Notes: generated by a model not told the origin, from the sequence alone. DNA of 64,000 nt from Chloroflexota bacterium (GCA_016219275.1 JACRBM010000086.1:1-64000), one strand, 5' to 3'; shown: positions 1-8,332, numbered from the stretch's first letter. Made by a program: numbers and translations.

Positions 1-140
1 GTAACTACTCAGCCAACCCACATTTACGCCGATGAAAAAACAAATTTATCCGCGAATAACGCGAATTGCGCGAATAAGAAGAAAAAATTAGCGAAGATTC
101 GCGTAATTCGCGGATAAAGGAACGATGGCTGAGTAGTTAC
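1..140. repeat. Palindromic interspersed element with 15-bp terminal inverted repeats
   Basis: The first 15 bases (gtaactactcagcca) are the exact reverse complement of 126-140 (tggctgagtagttac). Inside, ttatccgcgaataacgcgaa at about 46-65 pairs with the near-complement ttcgcgtaattcgcggataa at about 98-117, so most of the segment can fold into one long hairpin. Related ccgcgaatta-type words occur at 50174-50213 and 52719-52777. It carries no gene. The element may continue upstream of the window. Confidence 0.75.
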
Positions 141-159
141 AAAAATTCAAGGTGAAGCG

Positions 160-387
160 ATGACCGAGTTGCTTTTCAAAGAAGAAGTGTATACGATTGT
201 TGGTGCGGCAATCGAAGTTCATCGCGAATTGGGTGACGGCTGTCTCGAAGCCGTTTATCAAGAGGCGTTGGAAATCGAACTGGAATCTAGGGGAATACCA
301 TTCCAGGCAGGGCAGGCGCTCCCAGTCTTTTACAAAATCAACTTTGGCAGCGTCGGAATGTTAGAGTGGAGACGATTCATTCGTTGA
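160..387 (+). pseudogene. GxxExxY-family protein with central in-frame deletion
   Basis: The N-terminal half matches the GxxExxY family (usually about 125 residues): it opens with an amphipathic helix, followed by GDGCLEAVYQEAL, which carries the G-x-x-E-x-x-Y signature, and an ALPVFYK stretch. It then jumps directly to the family's C-terminal ending INFG...LEWRRFIR. About 50 central residues are missing, with the frame kept, giving 75 residues. The lost part normally carries the acidic and Lys residues proposed to form a PD-(D/E)XK-like nuclease core, so the product is probably inactive. The gene sits just after a palindromic repeat, as these genes often do. Function of the family is unproven. 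The start ATG at 160 has only a weak upstream GGTGA. Confidence 0.75.
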
Positions 388-392
388 ATTAA

Positions 393-420
393 CTTTCGTG
401 ATCTTCGTGCCCTTCGTGGG
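393..420. repeat. Single arm of the CTTCGTGG repeat family
   Basis: The spacer after the GxxExxY remnant contains the iterated word cttcgtgatcttcgtgccc followed by ttcgtggg. The same word forms one arm of the hairpin at 4671-4730, and both copies end within about 25 nt of a start codon in the methyl-transfer island. Confidence 0.55.
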
Positions 421-436
421 CAAATAAGGAGTTACT

Positions 437-1678
437 ATGATCTGGTCAGTGTCGGAATCCCACCATCATCTCAGCGAGACCCAGGTTCGCGAGACGATGG
501 TCAAGGCATTCGATAGTTCGAATCTACGCGGCAAGCGTGTGCTCGTGATCGTGCCCGATGGCACGCGCAGTGGTCCGCTCGGCTTGTTCTACAAATTGCT
601 CGTCGAGTTAGTCAAACCGCAAACCCAGGCGCTCGACATTTTGATCGCGCTCGGCACGCATCCCGAAATGAACGAGGACGCGATCGCGCGCCGACTCGAC
701 ACGACGCCGGGCGATTGGACGCGGCGCGGCATTCGCGTGTTCAACCACGAATGGTGGAAACCGGAATCGTTCTACACCGCCGGCGTCATTCCCGCCGACG
801 AAATCGCGCAGATCACGAACGGGATGTTGAAGCTCGACGTGTCGGTCACACTCAACAAACTGATTCTCGATTACGATGTACTGCTCGTGTGCGGTCCGGT
901 ATTTCCGCACGAAGTCGTCGGCATGTCCGGCGGAAGCAAGTACTTGTTCCCCGGCATCGCGGGCGATGAAATTATCAACGTGACGCACTGGATCGGCGCG
1001 CTATTGACAAGTTATTCGATTATCGGTACAAAGAACACGGCTGTGCGCGCGGTGATCGAACGCGCGGCGCAAATGGTCAACGTGCCCAAACTCGGTTGTT
1101 GTTACGTCGTCGAAGGCGATGGTGTCGAGGGCGTGCACATCGGCGATTTGCGTGAGGCGTGGAATGCGGCGGCGGACCAAGCCGCGCAGACGCACGTCGT
1201 GTACGTGGACGAGCCACTGCCGCGTGTGCTTTCGGTGATGCCGAAAATGTACGACGACATCTGGACGGCGGCGAAGGGCATGTACAAAATGGAACCGGCG
1301 ATTGCGGACGATGGCGAAGTCATCATCTACGCGCCTCACATCACCGAAATTTCGTACGTGCATGGCAAAGTGATCGAAGCGATCGGGTATCACGTGCGCG
1401 ATTACTTTGTCAAACAGTGGGACAAGTTCAAACATTATCCCTGGGGCACGCTCGCGCACAGCACGCACTTGCGCGGTATCGGCGAGTACGACGCGGTGCG
1501 GTGTGTCGAAACCCCGCGCATCCGCGTGACGCTCGCAACGCAAATCTCGCGCCAACGCTGCGAGCACGCGAACCTGGGTTATCTCGATCCGAACACGATC
1601 AACCCGGACGAGTGGCGCGCGCGCGGCAAAGCGTTCGTTGTGCCGAAAGCCGGCGAGATGTTGTACCGGTTGAAATAG
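437..1678 (+). CDS. LarA-like nickel-dependent racemase family protein
   Basis: This 413-residue protein belongs to the lactate racemase (LarA, DUF2088) superfamily, whose characterised members racemise or epimerise 2-hydroxyacids with a nickel-pincer nucleotide cofactor. Visible landmarks are the PDGTR motif (40-44), GTH (73-75), a conserved His in GPVFPHE (H158), the cofactor-attachment-type Lys in GGSKYLFPGIAG (K168) and a second His in NVTHW (H184). The start is fixed by AAGGAG seven bases upstream. No larB, larC or larE cofactor gene is in view, so the cofactor would have to come from elsewhere. It heads a run of co-directional genes for two UroD-type proteins, a corrinoid protein and a pterin methyltransferase, which suggests it prepares or converts a hydroxyacid substrate for that system. 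Substrate unknown. Confidence 0.85.
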   Translation: MIWSVSESHHHLSETQVRETMVKAFDSSNLRGKRVLVIVPDGTRSGPLGLFYKLLVELVKPQTQALDILIALGTHPEMNEDAIARRLDTTPGDWTRRGIRVFNHEWWKPESFYTAGVIPADEIAQITNGMLKLDVSVTLNKLILDYDVLLVCGPVFPHEVVGMSGGSKYLFPGIAGDEIINVTHWIGALLTSYSIIGTKNTAVRAVIERAAQMVNVPKLGCCYVVEGDGVEGVHIGDLREAWNAAADQAAQTHVVYVDEPLPRVLSVMPKMYDDIWTAAKGMYKMEPAIADDGEVIIYAPHITEISYVHGKVIEAIGYHVRDYFVKQWDKFKHYPWGTLAHSTHLRGIGEYDAVRCVETPRIRVTLATQISRQRCEHANLGYLDPNTINPDEWRARGKAFVVPKAGEMLYRLK

Positions 1679-1685
1679 TGTTTTT

Positions 1686-1800
1686 GTCATTGCGAGGAGC
1701 AAAGCCACGAGGCAATGTACCCCTCCCAACCCTCCCCTTACAAAGGGGATGGCTAGGGTGGGGCTGGGGATTGCTTCGCCCCTTCGGGACTCGCAATGAC
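1686..1800. repeat. GTCATTGCGAG inverted repeat with nested C-rich hairpin
   Basis: gtcattgcgag at 1686-1696 is exactly inverted by ctcgcaatgac at 1790-1800. Between the arms sits a second element, ccctcccaaccctccccttacaaaggggatggctagggtgggg (written in two parts: 1721-1740 and 1741-1763), which recurs at 12774-12817 and 32456-32494. The arrangement looks like one small repeat inserted in another. It fills most of the spacer between the LarA-like gene and the first UroD-type gene. Confidence 0.7.
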
Positions 1801-1818
1801 AATCAATGAGAAAATGCC

Positions 1819-2928
1819 GTGAGCGATTTTGATCCGCGTCCTTATCTCGATAAATTGGAATCGTTAGTGGATGTCGCGCACCAAAAGCGCGCCGAGCAAA
1901 AACAACTTGCTGCGCTCAAATACGAGCCGCTCGATTTTCGTCCGACGATTGTCACGTGCCGCGCGCCGTGGAGCCATATTCAAAACGATTTCCCGCCGGA
2001 CTGGATTCGGATTTCGTACGGCGAGGCGTTCCGCGATCCGGCGAAAATGATCGTCAGCGAATTGATGCTGGCGTACGAAGGCGCGTTATTAAAAGATGAT
2101 CGCGTGTTCACGATACGTCCGAACTATGGATTGATTCTCACGACTTCGCTTCTCGGCGCGGGTTATTCCCAGGACGAGGACAATATGCCCTGGGCAATGC
2201 CGGTCGAAAACCTCGACGAGACGCGCGCGATGATGGCGCGCGGGATGCCCGATCTCAACAACGGCATCGGCGCGCAAGTCTGGGAGACCGAAGCGTACTT
2301 TCGCGATACGCTCGCGCAGTACCCGAAACTCAAAGAGACCGTGCACATCGGTCATCCCGATCCGCAAGGTCCGTTCAACTTTGCGGTCAACCTCGCGGGC
2401 GTCGCGATCTACGAAGCGGCGATTGAGGATCCCAAGTTCGTTCACGAGTTGCTCGATTTCTTCGTGCCGCTTTATATCGCGGTCATCAACAAGCATCGCT
2501 CGATTGTGGGCGACCAGCCGGACGCAGGATACAAATTCCTATGTCGTCAGATCGGCGGCGCGTGTATCCCCGACGATTCGGGTGTGATGCTCTCGCAAAA
2601 AATGTACAAAGAATTTTGCGCGCCGTACAACACGCGTGTAGCAAGCGCGGTCGGCGGTGCGCTCGGGCATTTCTGCGGTCACGGCAATCAGTTTTTTGAA
2701 GAGATGGCGGATACGCCCGGCATCACCGCGATCAATTTCGGTAATCCTGAAATGCAAAACCTGGTCGAGCGATACAAGATCGCGGCAGAGAAAAAGATTT
2801 GCTTGATGTGGGACGGCGCGATTCCGGTTGAAGCCGCGCACATCAACACTGGTATTATTCATCGCTATGTCGTCAACAGTTGGGGTGAAGCGGTCGTCAC
2901 GGCGAATCGGTTGTTTGGAGAAAGATGA
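1819..2928 (+). CDS. UroD/MtaA-family methyltransferase, paralog 1
   Basis: A 369-residue member of the uroporphyrinogen decarboxylase fold family. In clusters with corrinoid proteins, such proteins act as zinc-dependent methyltransferases (MtaA, MtbA, CmuA type) rather than heme enzymes. The C-terminal half holds GHFCGHG, matching the H-x-C part of the zinc site, and a later Cys in KKICLMWDG. The start is GTG at 1819; there is no in-frame ATG near the N-terminus. It lies between the LarA-like gene and a membrane protein and is co-directional with a second UroD paralog at 3602, from which it differs clearly. It probably moves a methyl group between a substrate and the corrinoid protein at 4753. 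The substrate cannot be read from the sequence, and a true UroD role is unlikely without heme genes nearby. Confidence 0.8.
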   Translation: MSDFDPRPYLDKLESLVDVAHQKRAEQKQLAALKYEPLDFRPTIVTCRAPWSHIQNDFPPDWIRISYGEAFRDPAKMIVSELMLAYEGALLKDDRVFTIRPNYGLILTTSLLGAGYSQDEDNMPWAMPVENLDETRAMMARGMPDLNNGIGAQVWETEAYFRDTLAQYPKLKETVHIGHPDPQGPFNFAVNLAGVAIYEAAIEDPKFVHELLDFFVPLYIAVINKHRSIVGDQPDAGYKFLCRQIGGACIPDDSGVMLSQKMYKEFCAPYNTRVASAVGGALGHFCGHGNQFFEEMADTPGITAINFGNPEMQNLVERYKIAAEKKICLMWDGAIPVEAAHINTGIIHRYVVNSWGEAVVTANRLFGER

Positions 2929-2964
2929 GAACGTGATACCTAGAATACAAGGAGAATATCATTC

Positions 2965-3531
2965 GTGCAGACTCAAGTTTTCTCTCCCAGGAACTTGACT
3001 TATTTCTTTCGCATCTCTGTCGTTGGATTTGTGTTGAGTTTGCTAATAAATTTTTCTACCTATTTTGCGCTCGACCTTCCAACAAATTTTATGCTTGTTC
3101 CCATGCTCGGTTTGGGAATGGGTATCGGTGTTTGGGGCGCTTTAATCTGGATGGTATATTGTTTCGTTAGGAGAAAGCCATCCCCAGATTATTGGAAAAT
3201 GTTTTGGGGTATTAAACCGCTTTGGATGAAGTTACTGTTTTTTGTTTTTGTCATTTATTTTTTTGTTGGAGGATTCATGTGGTTTTATACTCCGACTCTT
3301 GTAGAAGGTAGGTTGTCAAGGCAGGGAAGTGATTGTTTACTTGAGAAACAAGGGCAGATCGTGCGGGCGTTGTCAGAGTCTGAATGTCAACAAAGATCAA
3401 TAGCGGATGCTCGCGCTGAGACAAACGTAGACATGCTCTTTTATTGGTTTTGTGTATGTGTGTTCAATGGTCTGCGGGTTCGTCCTTCCGAACTTATTTA
3501 CAAAAACAAGATTAGACGCAAACCGTATTGA
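2965..3531 (+). CDS. Hypothetical multi-pass membrane protein
   Basis: A 188-residue protein of no family I recognise. It has three clear hydrophobic helices (about residues 10-33, 38-65 and 85-112) and a fourth weaker one near 155-170. The start is GTG at 2965, preceded by AAGGAGAA at 2949-2956. The DNA is visibly richer in A+T than the flanking genes (many ttt, att and tat codons against gcg and cgc next door), which suggests a different origin. It interrupts the run of methyl-transfer genes between the two UroD paralogs, so it is either an inserted gene or an unrecognised membrane partner. Cysteines are spread without a metal-binding pattern. Confidence 0.7.
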   Translation: MQTQVFSPRNLTYFFRISVVGFVLSLLINFSTYFALDLPTNFMLVPMLGLGMGIGVWGALIWMVYCFVRRKPSPDYWKMFWGIKPLWMKLLFFVFVIYFFVGGFMWFYTPTLVEGRLSRQGSDCLLEKQGQIVRALSESECQQRSIADARAETNVDMLFYWFCVCVFNGLRVRPSELIYKNKIRRKPY

Positions 3532-3601
3532 AAGTTTTATGTCTGACGAGCATTTTGTCGTTTTCACACATCGCGCATCACGTCTCACGCATCAGGATAC
3601 A

Positions 3602-4666
3602 ATGGATATCAAACCTAACTCATTCCTCCCCATCGAAGTCGTGTTCCACACCAGTTGGTGGAACAAGCATTACGGTATCACATTTGAAGAAGCGTTTTAC
3701 TTTGATCCCAAGTTGCGTGTCGAACGCGAACAGCAGATGCGCCGAATTTTGCACGAACGTTTTAGCGACCTGGGAATGGGCGAGGCGAATCCCGCGCCCA
3801 AGCCCATCGTCGGACCGATTCACATCGCGGCGGGCTGGATGCCTTCGGCAGTGCTGGGTTGCGAGATTTTGTTCGGCGATGACATCTCGCCCCAGGTCGT
3901 ACCGAGCAATCTCGACGACGACGCGGAGATGGCGTTGCAATCACCCGACCTCGCGACGAACCCAGTGTTCAGTCGCATCATCGCGATGATGGACATGCTC
4001 GAAAAACAATTTGGCTATCTCGAAGGCGATTTGAACTGGGAAGGCGTGCTCAACGTCGCGCTCAATGTGCGCGGTCCGCAAATTTTCGTGGACATGTTCG
4101 AGAACCCAATGCTTGCGCGGCACGTGCTCGATGTGGCGTACGAGACCGCGCGCAACATCGCGCTCTACGTCAAGCGACGCACCGGCACGACTTCGATTGC
4201 GGTCAATCGCGGCGTCCGCAATATCAACGCGCCGATCAGCCTGCACCCGAATTGCAGTGTCGAGATGGTGTCGCCGCAAACATTCCGCGAATTTTTGCTG
4301 CCTTATGATAAAATGCTCGCAAGCGATTTGTATCCGTACGGTATTCATCATTGCGGCAAGGACATGCACAAGGTCGCCGCGCTGTACGCCGAGATCGAGG
4401 GCGCGGTCTTTTTCGATGTCGGCTGGGGTTCGGATATTGCCGCGTGTCGCCGCGCCCTGCCGAACGCGATTTTCAATCTGCGGCTCAGCCCGGTGCGCGT
4501 CGCGACGTTATCGCGCGCAGAGGTCGTCGCGGATGTCGAGCACGTGTTGAGCGCGGGCGCGCCGCTCGAACGCGCGGCGGTGTGTTGCATCAACATGGAC
4601 GGCGAAACGCCGGACGAAAACGTCCGCGCGATTTACGAAACGGTGGCGCGTTATCGTCAGAAATAA
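3602..4666 (+). CDS. UroD/MtaA-family methyltransferase, paralog 2
   Basis: A 354-residue UroD-fold protein, distinct from paralog 1. It carries IHHCGKDMHK, which provides the H-x-C zinc-ligand motif of MtaA/CmuA-type methyltransferases, and later VCCINMDGETPDENVRAIYE, where the family's third zinc Cys and the PxENV segment normally lie. The frame is open upstream to 3452, but that would overlap the preceding gene, so the ATG at 3602 is preferred although its Shine-Dalgarno is weak. It lies 86 nt before the corrinoid-protein gene and is the better candidate of the two paralogs for corrinoid methylation. Two paralogs may form a heteromer or act on two sides of the corrinoid; neither can be decided here. 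Confidence 0.8.
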   Translation: MDIKPNSFLPIEVVFHTSWWNKHYGITFEEAFYFDPKLRVEREQQMRRILHERFSDLGMGEANPAPKPIVGPIHIAAGWMPSAVLGCEILFGDDISPQVVPSNLDDDAEMALQSPDLATNPVFSRIIAMMDMLEKQFGYLEGDLNWEGVLNVALNVRGPQIFVDMFENPMLARHVLDVAYETARNIALYVKRRTGTTSIAVNRGVRNINAPISLHPNCSVEMVSPQTFREFLLPYDKMLASDLYPYGIHHCGKDMHKVAALYAEIEGAVFFDVGWGSDIAACRRALPNAIFNLRLSPVRVATLSRAEVVADVEHVLSAGAPLERAAVCCINMDGETPDENVRAIYETVARYRQK

Positions 4667-4670
4667 TTTG

Positions 4671-4730
4671 CCCACGAAGTTCACGAAGAACACATAAATT
4701 CTTCTTTGTGATCTTGGTGTCCTTCGTGGG
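4671..4730. repeat. CCCACGAAG...CTTCGTGGG hairpin repeat
   Basis: cccacgaag at 4671-4679 is inverted by cttcgtggg at 4722-4730, and the inner arms (ttcacgaagaacac and gtgatcttggtgt) pair imperfectly. It lies directly before the Shine-Dalgarno of the corrinoid-protein gene and shares its word with 393-420. A transcript reading through would carry this hairpin in the leader. Confidence 0.6.
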
Positions 4731-4752
4731 AGAAAAACAGAAGGAGAGGATA

Positions 4753-5520
4753 ATGGCACGCGAAGACGAGATCAAACAAGGTTTGAACGAACATACGATT
4801 GCTGGACACGCGAAAGATGTCAAGGCGTTGACCGAAGAAGGTCTCGCGTTGGGAATGCAACCGCTCGATATGTTGTTTGGCGCGTTGATTCCGGCGTTGC
4901 AAGAAGTAGGACGGCGTTTTGAAAAGGGCGAGTACTTTGTGCCAGAGATGTTGATGTCGGCGAAGGCGATGGGCGAGGCGTTGAAATTGTTGCGCCCCAT
5001 CCTCGCGCAAACCGGCGCGAAACCGGTCGCCAAGGTCATCATGCTCACTGTCAAGGGCGACTTGCACGACATCGGCAAGAACTTGTGCGACATGATGCTC
5101 GAAGGCGCGGGCTTTGAAGTGATTGATCTCGGCACGAATGTGCCGCCGGAAAAATTTATCGCCGCGGTCAAACAACACCAACCGCAACTCGTCGGTTTTT
5201 CCGCGTTCCTCACGACAACGATGCCCATGTTCAAAGTGAACATCGAATTGCTCGCGAAAGAAGGACTGCGCGACAAAGTGAAAGTGATGGTCGGCGGCGC
5301 GCCGGTGAATCAGGCGTACACGGATCGCGTGGGCGCGGATGGGTATGCGCCGGATGCCAGCTCGACCGTGCGGCTCGCGAAAAAATTGTTGCAAGACATG
5401 GGCTACGACGCGAATGCTGGGTCGGAAGCCAAAGCCGAAGTCGTCGCCACCATTGACGCGATGGAAAAACTGATGGAGCAGGTCGGGCAAGCGGAAGCGA
5501 AGCAGGCGAGTGAACAGTGA
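4753..5520 (+). CDS. Cobalamin-binding corrinoid protein (methyltransferase subunit)
   Basis: A 255-residue corrinoid protein of the MtaC/MttC/MtbC type. Residues 1-85 form the helical cap domain (LTEEGLALGMQPLDML... GEYFVPEML), followed by the Rossmann-like B12-binding domain with the base-off signature GDLHDIG (102-108, His105 as lower cobalt ligand), a Ser/Thr-rich GFSAFLTTTM and GGAPVN. The C-terminus adds a 35-residue Ala/Glu/Gln-rich tail. AGGAG lies eight bases before ATG 4753. In such systems Co(I) accepts a methyl group from one methyltransferase and gives it to another. The candidate partners are the UroD paralogs just upstream and the pterin-dependent enzyme just downstream. No RamA-like reductive activase is visible. 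Confidence 0.92.
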   Translation: MAREDEIKQGLNEHTIAGHAKDVKALTEEGLALGMQPLDMLFGALIPALQEVGRRFEKGEYFVPEMLMSAKAMGEALKLLRPILAQTGAKPVAKVIMLTVKGDLHDIGKNLCDMMLEGAGFEVIDLGTNVPPEKFIAAVKQHQPQLVGFSAFLTTTMPMFKVNIELLAKEGLRDKVKVMVGGAPVNQAYTDRVGADGYAPDASSTVRLAKKLLQDMGYDANAGSEAKAEVVATIDAMEKLMEQVGQAEAKQASEQ

Positions 5521-5630
5521 ACGGTGAACAGTAGGGCAGTGTTCAGGGTTCAGAATTCAGTCCAATTACCAATTAGGAACTTACAACCTCCAACTTCCAA
5601 TCGCTAATTTCTAATCCCTAACGAGGAAAC
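5521..5630. repeat. Spacer built of short repetitive words
   Basis: The spacer consists of successive word families seen all over this window: gtgaacggtgaacagt, ttcagggttcagaattcagt, ccaattaccaattagg, ccaacttccaatcg and ctaatttctaatccctaac. It ends in an ACGAGGAA ribosome-binding site for the next gene. No other signal is visible. Confidence 0.5.
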
Positions 5631-6491
5631 ATGGAAACGATAATTCAATCGAAAACGAAGACGGTCGTCATCGGCGCGGGTAATCCGTTCGTGATGATCG
5701 GTGAACGCATCAATCCGACCGGACGAAAAAAACTGGGTGAGGAAATGGTCGCGGGCGATTACTCACGCGTCGAGCGCGATGCGATCGCGCAAGTTGCCGC
5801 GGGCGCGCACATTCTCGATGTGAACGCGGGCACGCCGATGGGCGATGAGCCGACGATGATCGTCGCCGCGATTCGCACAATTCAAAAAGTGACGGATGTG
5901 CCGCTGTGCATTGACTCGTCGGTGATCGAGGCGCTCGAAGCCGCGCTCAGCGTGTACGAAGGCAAGGCGCTCGTCAACTCGGTGACCGGCGAGGATGAAC
6001 GACTCGAACGCGTGTTGCCGCTTGTGAAAAAGTACGGCGCGGCGGTCATTGGTCTGGCAAATGACGCGACCGGTATTTCGAGCGATCCGGAAGAACGCAT
6101 GCGCGTCGCGGAAAAAATCATTCAGCGCGCCGCGGATCACGGCATTGCGAAAGAGAATATCATTATTGATGCGCTGACAATGACGGTCGCGGCGGATCCC
6201 GAAGCGGCGGGGAATACCTTGGCGACGATGCGAATGATTCGCGAACACCTGGGTGTGAATTTGATCGCGGGTGCGAGCAACGTGTCGTTCGGCTTGCCCG
6301 ACCGTTCGCCGATCAACGCGGCGTACTTGCCGATGGCGATGTTGTGCGGGCTGACGTGCGCGATCACCGACCCGACCAACCCGGTGATTCGTCAAGCGAT
6401 TCTCGCGAGCGATGTGTTGCTCGGCAACGACCAGTACGCCGCGAATTGGATTGCGGACTTTCGCAAGCGAAGCGCGGCGAGTAAAGTGTAA
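5631..6491 (+). CDS. Pterin-binding (methyltetrahydrofolate:corrinoid) methyltransferase
   Basis: A 286-residue TIM-barrel protein of the DHPS-like pterin-binding family, the size of AcsE/MtvA-type methyltetrahydrofolate:corrinoid methyltransferases. It shows GERINPTG (24-31), DVNAG (63-67), CIDSS with Asp95, NSVTGE (116-121), LANDATG (142-148) and a late [12 protein letters not shown]-like strand, all parts of the pterin pocket. In the cluster it would pass methyl groups between the corrinoid protein encoded just before it and tetrahydrofolate, linking the UroD-type enzymes to one-carbon metabolism. It is much too short for cobalamin-dependent MetH, and the absence of homocysteine-binding or SAM domains argues against methionine synthase. 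Direction of methyl flow is unknown. Confidence 0.9.
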   Translation: METIIQSKTKTVVIGAGNPFVMIGERINPTGRKKLGEEMVAGDYSRVERDAIAQVAAGAHILDVNAGTPMGDEPTMIVAAIRTIQKVTDVPLCIDSSVIEALEAALSVYEGKALVNSVTGEDERLERVLPLVKKYGAAVIGLANDATGISSDPEERMRVAEKIIQRAADHGIAKENIIIDALTMTVAADPEAAGNTLATMRMIREHLGVNLIAGASNVSFGLPDRSPINAAYLPMAMLCGLTCAITDPTNPVIRQAILASDVLLGNDQYAANWIADFRKRSAASKV

Positions 6492-6526
6492 GGCAAATTT
6501 CAAATTTGCTATGTAGCGAGGTAGAT

Positions 6527-8332
6527 ATGCCTAACATGGTGCCCCTTCGCAAAGACGTTCCACTCGAACATCGCTGGGACGTCGAAAGTATTTTTCCGGA
6601 CGATGACGCGTGGGAAACTGAATTCAAACGCATCGAAGAGATGTTGCCCTCGCTCGCGCATTTTCGCGGACACCTTGCCGATAGCGCGGCGATGCTTGCC
6701 GAGTGGTTCGCGGCGAGCGAAGAAATCGAAATGCGCGCGGGCAAGGTGGTACTCTACGCAAGTATGCGGCACACGCCCGACACGACCGATCAAGTCGCGG
6801 TCGGTTTGAATGATCGCGCGCGCGGACTCGCGGCGCGTCTCGGCGCGGCGATGTCGTTCGCCGAACCCGAATTGCTCGCAATCGGTTTTGACGCATTGCG
6901 CGCGTGGATGCGCGATGAACCGTGCCTCGCCCAGTACGCGCACTATTTCGAGCGACTCGAACAACGCGCCGCGCACGTGCGTTCGTCCGAAGTCGAAGAA
7001 TTGTTGAGCCAGGTCACGGATGCGTTTCGCACCGGCGCGGCGACGCATGGCATTCTTGCGGACGCGGATTTGAAATGCGCACCCGCGCGGAATGATGCGG
7101 GCGAGACGTTCGAGGTAACACAAGGCACGATCAACGCGCTTCGCACGCATCTCGACCGCACGGTGCGTCGCACCGCGTTCGAGAATTACGCCGACGCGCA
7201 TCTCGCCGTGAAGAACACGATGGCGAATGCGCTGTCCGCCGGCGTCAAGCAAGATGTGTTTCGGATGCGCGCACGGCGTTACGCGTCGTCGCTCCAAGCA
7301 TCGCTCGCGCCGAACTATATTCCGCTCGACGTGTTTCACAATCTCATCAAAACGTTTCGCGCGAATTTGCCGACCTGGCATCGGTACTGGGCGATCCGTA
7401 AACGCGCGTTGGGTTACGACACGCTTTACACGTACGACGAAAAAGCGCCGCTGACCAACGTAAAACCGCGCGTCGAATTTTTGCAGGCGGTGGATTGGAT
7501 TTGTGAAGGCATGAAACCGCTCGGCGAAGAATACGTCGGCGTGTTGCGGCGCGGTTGTTTGGATCAACGCTGGGTGGACAAGTACCCGAACAAGGGTAAG
7601 CGCGCGGGCGCATTCTCGACCGGCGTGCCGGGCACGATGCCGTTCATCCTGATGAGTTACAACGACGATCTCTTTTCGATGAGCACACTCGCGCACGAAC
7701 TGGGTCACTCGTTGCACAAGTATTTTTCGCAAAAGACCCAGCCATTCGTGTATCGCAGTTACGGCTTGTTCCTCGCCGAGACCGCGTCGAATTTCAATCA
7801 AGCGATGGTGCGCGCGTACATGCTCAAGACCCAGTCCGACCGCGATCTGCAAATCGGTATCATCGAAGAAGCGATGTCGAATTTCCATCGTTACTTTTTC
7901 ATCATGCCCACGCTCGCACGGTTCGAGTTGGAGATTCACGAACGCATCGAGCGCGGCAAGGCGCTGACTGCCGACACGATGAACGCGTTGCTCGCGGATT
8001 TGTTCGCGGAAGGGTACGGCAGTCAAGTTGTAATGGATCGCGAACGCGTGGGTGTCACGTGGGCGCAATTCCCAACGCATCTGTATTCCAACTTTTACGT
8101 GTACCAGTACGCAACCGGCATTTCCGGCGCGCACGCGCTCGCCGAAAATATTTTAGCGGGTAAGGATGGCGCAGTCGAAAGATATTTCGGTTTTTTGAAC
8201 GCGGGCGGTTCGGCGTTTCCGCTCGACGTGTTGAAACGCGCGGGCGTAGACCTCACGACGCCAGAGCCAATCGAAAAAACATTCGGGGTGCTCGCGCGCT
8301 ACGTAGATCGTTTAGAACAACTGATAAAATGA
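6527..8332 (+). CDS. pepF: M3 family oligoendopeptidase F
   Basis: A 601-residue zinc metallopeptidase of family M3B, cytoplasmic in its relatives, that trims oligopeptides. The zinc motif AHELGHSLH lies near residue 390, with the expected downstream [10 protein letters not shown] segment supplying the third ligand Glu about 25 residues later. The N-terminal [12 protein letters not shown] opening is typical of PepF. ATG 6527 follows GCGAGGT and is chosen over a start at 6506, which has no ribosome-binding site. It is co-directional with the methyl-transfer genes but functionally unrelated. A second, more distant M3 gene lies at 35995. Confidence 0.93.
   Translation: MPNMVPLRKDVPLEHRWDVESIFPDDDAWETEFKRIEEMLPSLAHFRGHLADSAAMLAEWFAASEEIEMRAGKVVLYASMRHTPDTTDQVAVGLNDRARGLAARLGAAMSFAEPELLAIGFDALRAWMRDEPCLAQYAHYFERLEQRAAHVRSSEVEELLSQVTDAFRTGAATHGILADADLKCAPARNDAGETFEVTQGTINALRTHLDRTVRRTAFENYADAHLAVKNTMANALSAGVKQDVFRMRARRYASSLQASLAPNYIPLDVFHNLIKTFRANLPTWHRYWAIRKRALGYDTLYTYDEKAPLTNVKPRVEFLQAVDWICEGMKPLGEEYVGVLRRGCLDQRWVDKYPNKGKRAGAFSTGVPGTMPFILMSYNDDLFSMSTLAHELGHSLHKYFSQKTQPFVYRSYGLFLAETASNFNQAMVRAYMLKTQSDRDLQIGIIEEAMSNFHRYFFIMPTLARFELEIHERIERGKALTADTMNALLADLFAEGYGSQVVMDRERVGVTWAQFPTHLYSNFYVYQYATGISGAHALAENILAGKDGAVERYFGFLNAGGSAFPLDVLKRAGVDLTTPEPIEKTFGVLARYVDRLEQLIK

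Noticed and set aside
1-140. Insertion sequence end
   Set aside because: The inverted arms enclose only 110 nt without a transposase frame; treated as a small palindromic repeat.
388-436. Cobalamin riboswitch before the corrinoid island
   Set aside because: The spacer is only 49 nt and consists of a repeat word plus the ribosome-binding site; no B12-box sequence is seen here or before 4753.
1819-4666. Heme-pathway uroporphyrinogen decarboxylases
   Set aside because: No other heme genes nearby, two divergent copies, and position beside corrinoid and pterin methyltransferase genes fits MtaA-like enzymes.
6509-8134. 541-codon open frame on the minus strand across pepF
   Set aside because: It is a mirror of the strong codon bias of pepF (GC-rich third positions); the product is Arg/His-rich with no domain, and the plus-strand gene has a clear zinc motif.
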